This document shows, in pieces, positions 1-8,946 of a stretch of DNA of 38,492 nucleotides. The notes under the pieces were generated by a model. It did not search any database, had not been told where the DNA came from, and saw nothing but the letters and a program-made list of their open reading frames with translations. The translations under genes and the position numbers were made by a program. Origin of the DNA: an uncultured Neomegalonema sp. (GTDB taxonomy: Bacteria; Pseudomonadota; Alphaproteobacteria; Rhodobacterales; Rhodobacteraceae); assembly GCA_938034615.1 (NCBI GenBank), contig CALHLW010000206.1, positions 1-38,492 on the forward strand, read 5' to 3'. Each line of letters opens with the position of its first letter. Positions within the stretch are counted from its first letter, which is position 1.

Positions 1-740
1 TAGCAATGACTGACCGCCCCGCCGAGCAAATCCTCCACGATATACCGCTCCAGCAGCACGGCCCCGAGGCTGCACGCAAGATCGGTGAACAGGGCCGCGA
101 ACCCGTCATCGAGATTGGAATGGATCAGGATATCCACCGGCTGCGCCGCCGCCATCGCCAGCGCCTCCACCGTCGCCGCCGTATCCCCCACATCATCATC
201 ATGGCCGGGTAGGCGAAACGTGAAATATTGCCCCAGATTCCCGATAGCCGTCGATCCCGCGCGCAAGGCCGCGACGGTATTCTCCACCGCCGCAGGCATC
301 CCCAGCACGAAATCCCCGAAATGTGGAGCCACAGGGGCCAGCGCCGTCAGTTCCGCAAAGGCCGCATTATCGGGCAGGATCAACCCCGTTCCCTTGCGCA
401 CCCGCGCCCGATCCGCCCGCCGGAACCCCATCGACCAGTCGAGGCAAATCCCATAGCGATCCACCCGCGCGCCCTTATCCCCGGCCCGCTCCCATATCTC
501 CCGCCATGCCTGCCGCGTCTTGGCCGGATCGCGATAGCCGATCTGCGAATGGACCGTCACGATCCCCGCCGCCGCACAGTCGCGCTTATAGACTGCCTCG
601 CTCTCGACCTCCCGGTCGGCGAGAAAGGCCGAAGGCCCGACCCGCACATCCGCCTCCCGCCCCCGCGCGACGATCTCCGCCACGTCGGGCAATCGGCCCT
701 CGGGAAACACTCGGTCGCGGTGCAGGGATTCGTCGGTCAT
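1..740 (-). CDS. Barrel-like protein of uncertain family, C-terminus cut by window edge
   Basis: An open frame begins at an ATG at 740 and stays open for 246 codons to the left edge, so only the N-terminal part is present. I do not recognise the family with confidence. The stretch GMPAAVENTVAALRAGSTAI, followed by GNLGQYFTF and later PVDILIHSNLDDGFAALFTD, has the alternating hydrophobic-strand and glycine-rich-loop look of a TIM barrel. It loosely recalls the catalytic subunit of B12-dependent glutamate mutase, but this is a weak resemblance and no cobalamin-binding domain is visible. The gene starts 43 bp after the stop of the class II aldolase on the same strand, so the two are probably co-transcribed and may act in one catabolic route. 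Coding status is well supported by the long frame and GC-rich third positions; the function is open. Confidence 0.6.
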   Translation of the reverse strand, partial: MTDESLHRDRVFPEGRLPDVAEIVARGREADVRVGPSAFLADREVESEAVYKRDCAAAGIVTVHSQIGYRDPAKTRQAWREIWERAGDKGARVDRYGICLDWSMGFRRADRARVRKGTGLILPDNAAFAELTALAPVAPHFGDFVLGMPAAVENTVAALRAGSTAIGNLGQYFTFRLPGHDDDVGDTAATVEALAMAAAQPVDILIHSNLDDGFAALFTDLACSLGAVLLERYIVEDLLGGAVSHC

Positions 741-783
741 GGGGGGAGGATGTCCGTCTCTCCCCCAAGGCGCAAGATGCCCT

Positions 784-1632
784 CTACTCGAACATATCCG
801 GCTGAGTGGCTGCGATGTGGTCGTAAAGGGTCTGGAAGTGCAGCCATCCGATATAATCGCTGCCCACATGCTCGCGGCTATAGGCGGCGGTCTTGTCGTC
901 GAGAAGCTGCGGCTTGATCCCGCTCTGCTCGATTATCAATTGCTGCTGACATGCGCGCTCCAGCGCGATGAACCAGAAGGCGGCATCGTCGATGCTGTGA
1001 CGGCTGGAGGTCAGTAACCCGTGATTCTGGTGCAGGGCAGCGCGGTTCATGCCGATCTGCTTGGCCACCGACATCCCGCTTTCCTTTTCCACTGCAACCT
1101 GACCGGCAGAGGCCCCGATGACTGCATGGCTCTTGTAGAACGCAGCGGCGTCCTGCGAGATCATGTCCAGCGGCCTGCCGGTCGAGCACCATGCAGTGCC
1201 ATAGACCGTGTGAGCGTGGCACATCGCGATGACGTCGGGATATTCCTCATGCACCGCCCCATGCAGAACGAAGCCCGCGCGGTTCAGGGCATGGCGACCC
1301 TCGACGACATTGCCCTGGTGGTCGGCGAGGACGAGGTTCGACATCTTCACCTGAGAAAAGTGAACGCACATCGGGTTCGTCCAATAGAGTTCAGGCCGCT
1401 CAGGATCGCGGATCGTCAGATGGCCCGCGAAACCGTAATCGAACCCATGCAGATCGAAGGCGCGGCAGGCGGCGACGAGATGCTGCTTGCGATAGGTTCG
1501 TTCTTCCTCGTGGCTCTCGAATTCCGGGGTCTGCGGGAAGATGAGACTGGCATCCTCGGGTTGGTATATCGAGATACGCTCGCGCCCGGCACTGTCCGGG
1601 GCAAGCACGGGTCCATCGGCGGTGTCCTTCAT
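784..1632 (-). CDS. Class II aldolase/adducin family protein
   Basis: This 282-residue protein has the class II (zinc-dependent) aldolase fold used by FucA and AraD relatives. The metal and catalytic histidines are visible: AGHLT near residue 69, CHAHT near 138-142 and HQNHGLL near 200. These enzymes split or epimerise phosphorylated sugars through an enediolate, but many stand-alone members such as this have unknown substrates. The leading segment of about 35 residues before the conserved RKQHLVAACRAF helix is longer than in E. coli FucA and matches proteobacterial 'class II aldolase/adducin' proteins. The ATG at 1632 is preceded by GGGAGA at a good spacing. The gene probably forms an operon with the truncated gene at 1-740 and is divergent from the nuclease gene at 1778. 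The substrate cannot be read from the sequence. Confidence 0.88.
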   Translation of the reverse strand: MKDTADGPVLAPDSAGRERISIYQPEDASLIFPQTPEFESHEEERTYRKQHLVAACRAFDLHGFDYGFAGHLTIRDPERPELYWTNPMCVHFSQVKMSNLVLADHQGNVVEGRHALNRAGFVLHGAVHEEYPDVIAMCHAHTVYGTAWCSTGRPLDMISQDAAAFYKSHAVIGASAGQVAVEKESGMSVAKQIGMNRAALHQNHGLLTSSRHSIDDAAFWFIALERACQQQLIIEQSGIKPQLLDDKTAAYSREHVGSDYIGWLHFQTLYDHIAATQPDMFE

Positions 1633-1777
1633 GGCGGGTCTCCCTGAGCTTGTGTTTCGGGCAGAATGCGCGGATTCTCAGATTTTGACAAACGACTGTT
1701 CGCCATCATGCGTGGGCTTGCCAATCGAGGGCAGGGCGGGTTAAAGGTTCGATCTTCGTTCTCTATGCAGCACGGCC

Positions 1778-3949
1778 ATGCCCGATGACATGACAGAGGC
1801 GCGTGTGCGCCCCAAAGACCTGCCCACAGGCTACCATCTCGCCCATTTCCGCGAGATGCTGAGCTTCGTCGAGCGGCTCTATGGCGGCATTCTGAGCCAG
1901 ACGGAGCGCGCATGGATCGCCGATTTCCGAGCGCTCGACACGAACGCCCAGTCCCTGTTCGTGCGCATGGCCAACCGAAAAGGCTCGGTCTTTCGCACCG
2001 GCCATTTCGATTATGCGGACGTGGACGACGTGGATTTGCGACTGGTCGATCTGACCGCTTCGGGCTTTGTCTCTCCCCCGCTCGAAAAGGATTATGGGGC
2101 TGCGCTTGCCATTCTGTCGAAGGATGAACTCCTCGATCTTCTGGCCGAAAACCATGCTGACGAGGGCGTCCGCAAAAGCTGGACGAAGCCTAATGTCATC
2201 GCCGCCGCTCGCGAACGAATGGCCTTCGCGGAATGTTTCGGCGAGGCGCGCGGGGCCGGGTTTGCGGCGCAACGGCGCAAGCGTCCCCTGCGCTACCTGC
2301 TCTACCTCTATTTTGGGCGCATGACGGATGGGTTGACCAGCTTTGCCATGCGCGATCTCGGCCTTGTCCGCACCAACAGCTTTCGTTCGGAATTCGAGGC
2401 CCGCTTCGCCGAGCGCGCGGAAGCAGAAGAAACCTTCCGCTACGCCGAACGCATCGCATGGCTCGACCGCTGCGAGACGTCGCAGATCGAGGCGATGGCG
2501 CGAGAGGCTTCCGTCTGGCCTACGCCCTGTGAAACGGCGGCACCGCTCCGCGATACCCTGTTGCACGCGCTGGGGCGACATCTGGAAAAATCCGGCGATG
2601 CAGAGCCTGCGCGCAGGCTCTACGCGCTGGGCGCGTCCCCGGAATGTGGCGAGCGCGAGGTACGCCTTGCCTGGGCCGCTGGAGAGAAAGAAGCCGTGCG
2701 CGAACGCCTCGAATCCATGATCGCCTCCCCCGGCAGCGATGGCGAAGCCCTCTTCGCGCAGGATTTTCTCGCTCGCAAGTTCGGCGGTAAGCGCACGAGC
2801 CTCATCACCGACATGCTGCGCGAAGCGCCGACCGTGGCCTTGGACGAATCCAACCGTGCATCACCGGAAAAGGGTGCCGTCGCATGGTTCGAGCGCAAGG
2901 GCTGGACCGCTGACCACGCCGAGAATATCCCGTGGCGCACCCTGTTCGGCCTGCTGTTCTGGGGCATCATCTATGACGGCGATACGGCCCGCCTGCACAA
3001 CGCATTCGAGCGGATGCCGGGGGCGCTGCGTGACGGCACGTTCTACATCACCCACCGCGATGCCATCGAAGCCCGCCTCGCCCTGCTCGACCGCCCCGAT
3101 ACCGCCATGGCCACGCTGCTGACCACGATCACCGAGCGGTACGGCACTCTGACCCCGCTATTCCGCTGGTATCCCGACATGATCGAGCGGCTGCGCCCCT
3201 TGCTCTACCACGCCCCCAAAAATGCGCTTGCCGCGGTCCTGCGCGCCATGGCCTCGGATTACCGAAACCGCAAGGATGGCTTTCCCGACCTCATTCTCCA
3301 CAGGGAAGACGCGCTTCGTCTCATCGAGATCAAGACCGAGAACGACCAAATCCGCCGCAATCAACTCGTCCAGCTCGAACTGCTGCGCGAAGCGGGGTTC
3401 GACGTCGAAATCAACCGCATCGCGTGGATCGTGGACCCCGACCAGACATATGTGGTCGTGGATATCGAAACCACCGGAGGCCGCGCCCCCTTCCACCGCG
3501 TCACAGAGATTGGCGCGGTCAAGATGCGCGGCGGTGAAGTCGTGGATCGCTGGCAGTCCCTCGTGAACCCCGAACGCTCCATCCCTGCTACCATCACACG
3601 ATTGACCGGCATCACCAACGAGATGGTCGCCGATGCCCCGGTCTTTGCGGATGTGGCGGATGAATTCGCCGAGTTCATGGGCGATGCGATCTTCGTCGCC
3701 CATAACGTCCGGTTCGATTACGGTTTTCTATCGGCGGAATTCGGGCGGCTGGAAAAGCGTTTCCGCTATCCCACGCTCTGCACGTGTCAGTCGATGCGAA
3801 AGCTCTTCAAGGGTCTGCCATCCTACAGCCTGAAGAACCTCTGCCACCATTTCGGCGTCCCGCTCGAAAGCCATCACCGCGCCCTTTGCGATGCGGAGGC
3901 AGCGGCGGGGTTGCTGCTCAAAATAAACGAGCGGCGGATGGCCCCGTAG
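1778..3949 (+). CDS. FAN1-like VRR-NUC nuclease fused to a DEDDh 3'-5' exonuclease
   Basis: This 723-residue protein has two nuclease modules. Residues about 170-200 (YLLYLYFGRMTDGLTSFAMR, then DLGLVRT) match the conserved FAN1 segment that precedes its helical repeats. Residues about 230-450 look helical, with TPR-like character. Residues about 480-550 form a VRR-NUC site with GFPD (D504) and EIK (E517, K519), the pattern used by FAN1 to cut branched and crosslinked DNA. From 558 onward there is a complete DnaQ/epsilon-type exonuclease: DIETTG (D562, E564), HNVRFD (D647) and the HRALCD motif (H700, D705), so the DEDDh site is intact. The likely role is incision followed by trimming in structure-specific or crosslink repair. 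An alternative start is the ATG at 1790. The gene stands alone between divergent and convergent neighbours. The domain assignment is firm; the biological role is inferred from FAN1. Confidence 0.85.
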   Translation: MPDDMTEARVRPKDLPTGYHLAHFREMLSFVERLYGGILSQTERAWIADFRALDTNAQSLFVRMANRKGSVFRTGHFDYADVDDVDLRLVDLTASGFVSPPLEKDYGAALAILSKDELLDLLAENHADEGVRKSWTKPNVIAAARERMAFAECFGEARGAGFAAQRRKRPLRYLLYLYFGRMTDGLTSFAMRDLGLVRTNSFRSEFEARFAERAEAEETFRYAERIAWLDRCETSQIEAMAREASVWPTPCETAAPLRDTLLHALGRHLEKSGDAEPARRLYALGASPECGEREVRLAWAAGEKEAVRERLESMIASPGSDGEALFAQDFLARKFGGKRTSLITDMLREAPTVALDESNRASPEKGAVAWFERKGWTADHAENIPWRTLFGLLFWGIIYDGDTARLHNAFERMPGALRDGTFYITHRDAIEARLALLDRPDTAMATLLTTITERYGTLTPLFRWYPDMIERLRPLLYHAPKNALAAVLRAMASDYRNRKDGFPDLILHREDALRLIEIKTENDQIRRNQLVQLELLREAGFDVEINRIAWIVDPDQTYVVVDIETTGGRAPFHRVTEIGAVKMRGGEVVDRWQSLVNPERSIPATITRLTGITNEMVADAPVFADVADEFAEFMGDAIFVAHNVRFDYGFLSAEFGRLEKRFRYPTLCTCQSMRKLFKGLPSYSLKNLCHHFGVPLESHHRALCDAEAAAGLLLKINERRMAP

Positions 3950-3963
3950 GCCGCCCGCCGCTC
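3921..3963 (-). terminator. Rho-independent terminator for the lipoprotein operon
   Basis: A perfect 9-bp stem (GAGCGGCGG at 3929-3937 with CCGCCGCTC at 3955-3963) has a 17-nt loop containing a second GGCC/GGCC pairing. Read on the minus strand, the hairpin is followed by GTTTATTTT, a U-rich tail. It lies 27 bp past the stop of the minus-strand lipoprotein gene and overlaps the last codons of the plus-strand nuclease gene. Confidence 0.65.
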
Positions 3964-3989
3964 TGGTCGTATTTCTCAGGATCGGGAGA

Positions 3990-5888
3990 TCAGAACGCCT
4001 TGAACCGTGCGAGTTCGCGTCCACCCTCATCGATCAGCGTCAGGTCCGAGAAGCCCGGCGCGATCTTGTAGACGCTCGCGTTCTCCAAGGCCCCGATATA
4101 GCGTTTCTCAAGGTCGAGGCTGGAGCACGCGATCTCGGTGGAGAAGATGTCCGCCATCGAGAAGCGGCCCTTGCCGGTATTGACGAATTCACCGCCATAG
4201 CTGTTGCAGGGGCCTTGTCCGCCCGCGAACCCGCTCGACCCGTCGAAATGCAATTCGGCATTGACGGAAACCGGTGCGGCATCGATCTCGACCAAGCGCC
4301 AGGACGTGCCGGAAAGCTCGGATGTATCTGTCTTGCGCGCAGGCGTTGAGAGCGGCGGAGCCTTGGGTTCCGGCATCCGGACGCTCGCGACATCCATGCT
4401 TGGTGCAGCATCGCGCATCCCGTTGCCATCAGTCGCATCGGCGGACAGCATCGCGTCATCCGAGATCTTAGGCGCGCCGAAACTGGGCTGTGCGGGCAGG
4501 GCGCCGATGGAGACATAGCTGCCCGACGATGTCGCCATCGTGACCGGCTCTTTATAGTCAGGGCGCGGCTGCGGCAACGGCGTGGTCAGTGTCGCATAGC
4601 TGCGATCGGCAACGCTTGGGCGGGGGCGGGGTGACGGTGCGGTCAGAGGACTACGATCCACTGCGGCGAGGGTAGACGTCACCATCGTCGCTTTCGTGCG
4701 CGGTACCGGAGTCATCGCGATCTCTGGCAGAGGCTGTGGTTCGATCCGCATTTCCGAAAGGGCCGCAACTTCGATATTCGTCATGCCCATTACAGGCGCT
4801 TGGCTGCGAATGGGGTCCATCGTTCCCGTGCTTGGCATCGGTTCTGGCGTGATCTGGAACTGACCACCAAGGCTGGCAGGTTCGGGCGCATCGAAGACCG
4901 ATGGTTCAAGGGGTGCCGACATCGTCTCACCGCTGAAAACCGCTTCAACCTCGTCATTACTGATGATCTCGAAGCCGCTGGGCATGGGCGCAGCAGGGAT
5001 CGCCATCTGCTCCATGGCCGGGGCGGAGGCGGGCAGCATCATCTGCTCAGGTTCCATCATGGATTCTGACGCCATCATTGGCTCAGTCTCCATCATGGGT
5101 TCTGAGGTCATCATTGGCTCAGGCACCATCATCGCGTCCGAAGCCATCATGGGCTCGGACATCATCACCGGTTCGGGCTCCATCATCGGCGCTGCCGCCG
5201 GGACCGTAACTTCGGCCTCCATCATCGGCGCGCTCTCGTAGCTGTAAGTTTCCGTCGTTGCCTCGGCCATCATCGGGGCAGCGGGAGCCTGCGCCTCCTC
5301 GATCATCACCATCGTCGATGCTTCCATCGGAGCCGACACATCGGATTCCGTCGTCAGGCTCTCGCCATAGACCAGATTGTCGGCGGCAACTGATGCCACG
5401 CCATAGCTCGGCTCTGGCATCATCATCGTCGTTTCGGGCAGGGTCGTAACGCTCTGCGAGTAGCTTGCGATTTCGGGTGCGGCGACGGTCATTGACGGCG
5501 CGGCAAGGGGCTGCGCGAGCACTGTCCCGTCATTGTAGGAAGGGACCGCGTAGGTTTCGCTCACCGCGAAGTTACCAGCCGCTGAATCGACTACAGGGGG
5601 GCCGTACACGCTCTCGAACGTCTGCACATTCGCCGCCTGCGAGCTTTCGACATAGGTGGGCACGCCCGGCAACACGTATTCCGGGGCAACCACGTTTGCT
5701 TCCGGGATGTAAGAGGCGGGAGCGCTCTCGGCGGTTTGCGTCGCCGTATCGGCAGCGCCCGTCAGGGGCGACACCAAATTGCTGAAGCCTTGCCCGATGC
5801 GCGTCTCGCAGCCGGAAATGACGGTCAGCATTGCCGTGCCCATAGCGAGCCGGGCAACGGTATTCAGGTTCTTGTTCGCCATCGGCAT
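3990..5888 (-). CDS. Outer-membrane lipoprotein with Met-rich tandem repeat and C-terminal META domain
   Basis: The 632-residue product starts at 5888, where AGAGGAGG precedes the ATG by a few bases; the upstream open frame to 6122 overlaps accA and is not used. A lipoprotein signal ends at VISGC (C27) and is followed by Glu, so outer-membrane sorting is expected. Most of the middle is low-complexity sequence rich in Ala, Pro, Ser, Glu and Met. It includes eight consecutive six-residue units of the form MM-x-x-E/D-x (about 5030-5190), plus further PMM motifs. The last 110 residues form a META/HslJ-type domain (GTSWRLVEID, then GPCNSYGGEF and FSTEIACS), known from heat-shock and novobiocin-resistance lipoproteins. 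The paired methionines could bind copper(I) as in MxxM proteins, or could be a flexible linker; the sequence does not decide. It is the last gene of a minus-strand run behind accA. Confidence 0.8.
   Translation of the reverse strand: MPMANKNLNTVARLAMGTAMLTVISGCETRIGQGFSNLVSPLTGAADTATQTAESAPASYIPEANVVAPEYVLPGVPTYVESSQAANVQTFESVYGPPVVDSAAGNFAVSETYAVPSYNDGTVLAQPLAAPSMTVAAPEIASYSQSVTTLPETTMMMPEPSYGVASVAADNLVYGESLTTESDVSAPMEASTMVMIEEAQAPAAPMMAEATTETYSYESAPMMEAEVTVPAAAPMMEPEPVMMSEPMMASDAMMVPEPMMTSEPMMETEPMMASESMMEPEQMMLPASAPAMEQMAIPAAPMPSGFEIISNDEVEAVFSGETMSAPLEPSVFDAPEPASLGGQFQITPEPMPSTGTMDPIRSQAPVMGMTNIEVAALSEMRIEPQPLPEIAMTPVPRTKATMVTSTLAAVDRSPLTAPSPRPRPSVADRSYATLTTPLPQPRPDYKEPVTMATSSGSYVSIGALPAQPSFGAPKISDDAMLSADATDGNGMRDAAPSMDVASVRMPEPKAPPLSTPARKTDTSELSGTSWRLVEIDAAPVSVNAELHFDGSSGFAGGQGPCNSYGGEFVNTGKGRFSMADIFSTEIACSSLDLEKRYIGALENASVYKIAPGFSDLTLIDEGGRELARFKAF
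5030..5190 (-). repeat. 18-bp tandem repeat, about eight copies, coding for MM-rich units
   Basis: On the minus strand an 18-bp unit with paired ATG ATG codons recurs eight times in phase, giving VMMSEP, MMASDA, MMVPEP, MMTSEP, MMETEP, MMASES, MMEPEQ and MMLPAS. The period is a multiple of three, so gain or loss of copies would keep the frame. The copies differ by synonymous and conservative changes, so the array is not newly expanded. Confidence 0.8.
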
Positions 5889-5946
5889 GGCAGCCTCCTC
5901 TAACGGCTCGGTCCTTGTCAAACTGCGGCACCGCAAGGCGATGCTT

Positions 5947-6906
5947 TCAGTCGAGTCCCTTCTGTCCCATAGCGAGAAATTTCTCCCGCCGTTCGGCCCT
6001 GATAGCATCAGGGGACATTCCGTCAAAAATTTCAAGTGTTTCTGACAGTTTCTTACGAAGTTCTTCGAATGTCGTATGTGGATCACGATGCGCGCCGCCC
6101 ATTGGTTCTGGTACGATCGCATCCACGACGGACAGGTTAAGCAAGTCTTGGGCCGTCAGTCGCAGGGCCGCTGCGGCCTCTTGCGCCTTGTCCTGTGATT
6201 TCCATAGGATAGAGGCGCAACCTTCAGGCGAGATCACAGAATAGATCGAATGTTCGAGCATGATGATCCGGTTCGCGGTCGCCAAAGCGATGGCCCCGCC
6301 GGACCCGCCTTCCCCGATAACGGTCGAGATCAGCGGGACTCCTATTTCGAGACACTTTTCGGTCGAACGGGCAATCGCTTCTGCCTGTCCCCGCTCCTCT
6401 GCGCCCTTACCCGGATAGGCTCCGGGGGTGTCGATGAAGGTCAGAACGGGGATCCCGAAACGATCTGCCATGTCCATCAACCGCACCGCCTTGCGATAGC
6501 CTTCGGGTCGCGACATTCCGAAATTGCGCTTGAGCCGCGCAGCGGTATCCGCACCTTTCTCATGGCCGAGCACCATGACGGGCCGATCATTGAACCGTCC
6601 CATCCCACCGATAACCGCTGCATCCTCTGCAAATCCCCGATCTCCGGCGAGGGGCATGAAGTCATCGATCAGCGCCTCGACGTAATCGATGGTGTGAGGA
6701 CGGTTCGGATGGCGGGCGACCTGACATTTTTGCCAAGGAGACAGTTTCCGGTAGAGATCTTCCAGATGTTTCTCCACCTTGACGGAAAGCTGGCCGACTT
6801 CCGCCTCGATATCCATCGAGGAATCTTTTCCCGCGAGAGTGCGCAGTTCCGTGGCTTTGCCCTCCAGCTCGGCGACGGTCTTTTCGAAATCAAGATATTG
6901 CAGCAC
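5947..6906 (-). CDS. accA: Acetyl-CoA carboxylase carboxyltransferase subunit alpha
   Basis: AccA pairs with AccD to transfer carboxyl from carboxybiotin to acetyl-CoA, giving malonyl-CoA for fatty-acid synthesis. The 319-residue length is typical. The N-terminal helical segment ([12 protein letters not shown]), the nucleotide-like fold with [18 protein letters not shown], the oxyanion glycines [10 protein letters not shown] and the closing [12 protein letters not shown] are all present and intact. The ATG at 6906 gives the expected MLQYLDFEK start. The gene lies 43 bp downstream of a cytochrome P450 gene on the same strand and 58 bp upstream of the lipoprotein gene, suggesting co-transcription. 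As usual in alphaproteobacteria, accD and accBC are not adjacent. Confidence 0.97.
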   Translation of the reverse strand: MLQYLDFEKTVAELEGKATELRTLAGKDSSMDIEAEVGQLSVKVEKHLEDLYRKLSPWQKCQVARHPNRPHTIDYVEALIDDFMPLAGDRGFAEDAAVIGGMGRFNDRPVMVLGHEKGADTAARLKRNFGMSRPEGYRKAVRLMDMADRFGIPVLTFIDTPGAYPGKGAEERGQAEAIARSTEKCLEIGVPLISTVIGEGGSGGAIALATANRIIMLEHSIYSVISPEGCASILWKSQDKAQEAAAALRLTAQDLLNLSVVDAIVPEPMGGAHRDPHTTFEELRKKLSETLEIFDGMSPDAIRAERREKFLAMGQKGLD

Positions 6907-6949
6907 GATTTTCGTCCCGGTTCCCAGAGAGGTTCGCGTCCATCAGCCC

Positions 6950-8170
6950 TTACATGCCCCCCAGCGGTGAGGGGGTCAATGGCAGGGTACGGAGCGCCCG
7001 TATTCCCGCTTGCCCGGTCCAGTGCAGATCGTCCTGGGAAACCGCAAGGGCTACATCCGGCCATCTCTTCCAAAGCAATTGCAAGACGGCGGCGAGTTCC
7101 GCCTTCGCCAACCATGCGCCGAGGCAGAAATGCGGGCCTCCACCAAAGGCCAGATGTCGGTTCGGCTTGCGGCCCAGATCGACCCGGTCGGGATCGTCGA
7201 ACATCTCCGGGTCACGATTGGCGGCGGCCAGATGCGCCATAATGGCCTGTCCGCGCGTGAACGGCTCCCCCAGAAATTCTGTATCGCGCAGGAAGTAGCG
7301 TGGTTTCGTGGTCTCCACGGCACTGACATGACGAAGCAATTCATCCATCGCCGTCCCTTCAAGAGCCGGATCGGCTTGCAAGCGATCCAGTTCAGATGGG
7401 TTATTCAGAAGTGTCAGAACCGAATTGCTGATGATATGGGTCGTCGTCTCATGCCCCGCGATGAACAGCAGTCCCAGCATCGCCAGCACCTCGTCATCGG
7501 TCAGCCTGTCGCCATCCTCCGCCGCATGGACTAGCACCGAGATCAGATCGTCTCCCGATTCACGCCGCCGCTCCTCGAACCGCGCCATAAGGTATTGGTT
7601 GATCCGGGTCAGGGACGCATAGACGCGGGGCAGGGCCCATATCGAGTCGGTCTGAGAGAAAGCCGCCATCCAGCGGGTGAAATTTGGGCGATCCGCTTCT
7701 GATAGTCCGAGTATTTCGCAAATCACGGCGAGGGGCAGCGGGCGGGCCACATGGCGCACGAAATCGCCGTCCTCCGAAGCCGCCCAGTCGTTCAGCAAAC
7801 CCGCCGCGAGTGCTTCGATGCGCGGGGTCCATGTCTCCACCGCTTTGCGCCGGAAAGCCGCGTCCACGATCTTACGCAACCGCCGGTGCTCCTCACCGTC
7901 TTTCTGGAGCATGTTTTCGGTCATCACCCGCACGTTGCGCGGCATGAGGCGCAGGAACCATGCGATCCGCCGGTTGCGCCCGTTGACGACATCAGTGGAG
8001 AACAGCGTATCGTCCTTCAGCAACATCTCGCAGGCCGCGTGGGTTGTGACAAAAGGCATCTCGCCGATCACAGGCATCTTCACCCGCACCAGCGGCCCTT
8101 CTGCCACCAGCGTCGCAAGGCCGGGTCCGGGATCGCGCTTGTCGGGCACGGGCAGCGTTTTCATCGTCAC
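6950..8170 (-). CDS. Cytochrome P450
   Basis: This soluble class I-type bacterial P450 has 406 residues. The oxygen-activation helix I motif is AGHETT (238-243), the K-helix ExxR is ELLR (277-280), and the heme-binding loop FGGGPHFCLG carries the axial Cys at 349. It would need a ferredoxin and a reductase, and none is nearby. The frame begins with GTG at 8170, which overlaps the TGA of the upstream alpha/beta hydrolase (GTGA), so translation is probably coupled; an ATG two codons later (8164) is the alternative start. Downstream lies accA. The substrate is not evident. The neighbouring hydrolase and accA hint at fatty-acid or ester chemistry, but that is only inference. Confidence 0.93.
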   Translation of the reverse strand: MTMKTLPVPDKRDPGPGLATLVAEGPLVRVKMPVIGEMPFVTTHAACEMLLKDDTLFSTDVVNGRNRRIAWFLRLMPRNVRVMTENMLQKDGEEHRRLRKIVDAAFRRKAVETWTPRIEALAAGLLNDWAASEDGDFVRHVARPLPLAVICEILGLSEADRPNFTRWMAAFSQTDSIWALPRVYASLTRINQYLMARFEERRRESGDDLISVLVHAAEDGDRLTDDEVLAMLGLLFIAGHETTTHIISNSVLTLLNNPSELDRLQADPALEGTAMDELLRHVSAVETTKPRYFLRDTEFLGEPFTRGQAIMAHLAAANRDPEMFDDPDRVDLGRKPNRHLAFGGGPHFCLGAWLAKAELAAVLQLLWKRWPDVALAVSQDDLHWTGQAGIRALRTLPLTPSPLGGM

Positions 8171-8946
8171 GATCCTATCACATCTGGCAGCGTATGGATC
8201 GTCTCCGCAATCAACGCCAATTCCCGCTCACCGCTCAGTCGATGATCCGCCCCGCGCAGCAGCACGGCGCGCACGTCGTCTCCTTCTATATGAGCGGCCA
8301 GCCGCGCTGCTGTCTCCCATGGCACATCCGGGTCGGCCATGCCCTGCAACAGGCGGATCGGCCCGGAGGCGCGAAGCGGCGACCGCATCACGAGATGCCG
8401 CCGACCATCTTCGATGAGTTTCCGGGTAATGAGATACGGCAGGTCCGAATACTGGCTCGGCTCCTCGATCTGCCCCTCGCGATACAACGTATCACGCTGC
8501 ACCGGCGTCAAGCGTCTGAGGATCGAATCTTCGGTGAAATCCGGCGCTGTCGCGATCCCTACCAATCCCGCCACCTGTTCCGGCATCGCTCGCATCACCA
8601 GCAGCGCGATCCACCCGCCCATAGAGGAGCCGACCAAAATCTGCGGCCCCGTGGTCAACTCGCGCAGCACGTCACAGGCATCGCGAAACCAGTCTCCGAT
8701 GCACCCATCCGCGAAGTCGCCCGAGGACTGTCCGTGTCCGGTATAATCGAATCGCAGGAAGTCGCGTCCCTGCGCCTTCGCCCAATCACTTAGGAACAAC
8801 GCTTTGCTGCCTTGCATGTCTGACCGGAAACCCGGAAGAAAGACGATGCCGGGACGTGCCGCTTCTTCGCTTGTCGCTTGCACTGTGTCATGGTGATACG
8901 CGATAACTCTACCATCCGGTGTGCGGTATAGAACGGGTCCGTCCAT
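8167..8946 (-). CDS. Alpha/beta hydrolase
   Basis: The 259-residue protein has an alpha/beta-hydrolase core: FLPGFRSDM (oxyanion loop), DYTGHGQSSG, the nucleophile elbow GSSMGG, an acid in GMADPDVPW and the catalytic His in GADHRLSG. I start it at the ATG at 8946 because GGAGG lies eight bases upstream and the protein then begins MDGPVLYRTPDGR. The open frame extends to 9090, but the extra N-terminus is a low-complexity antisense of the glycosyltransferase gene. Its stop overlaps the P450 start (GTGA). The likely action is on esters, thioesters or peptides; the substrate is unknown. Its start codon overlaps the proposed start of the divergent glycosyltransferase. Confidence 0.88.
   Translation of the reverse strand: MDGPVLYRTPDGRVIAYHHDTVQATSEEAARPGIVFLPGFRSDMQGSKALFLSDWAKAQGRDFLRFDYTGHGQSSGDFADGCIGDWFRDACDVLRELTTGPQILVGSSMGGWIALLVMRAMPEQVAGLVGIATAPDFTEDSILRRLTPVQRDTLYREGQIEEPSQYSDLPYLITRKLIEDGRRHLVMRSPLRASGPIRLLQGMADPDVPWETAARLAAHIEGDDVRAVLLRGADHRLSGERELALIAETIHTLPDVIGS

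Noticed and set aside
1763-2581. Minus-strand frame of 272 codons
   Set aside because: It is antisense to the N-terminal half of the FAN1-like nuclease, whose conserved residues are on the plus strand.
5889-6122. N-terminal extension of the lipoprotein frame
   Set aside because: It overlaps accA and would hide the lipoprotein signal; the start at 5888 has an excellent ribosome site and lipobox.
6250-7242. Plus-strand frame of 330 codons
   Set aside because: It spans accA and the end of the P450 gene in antisense and shows no domain.
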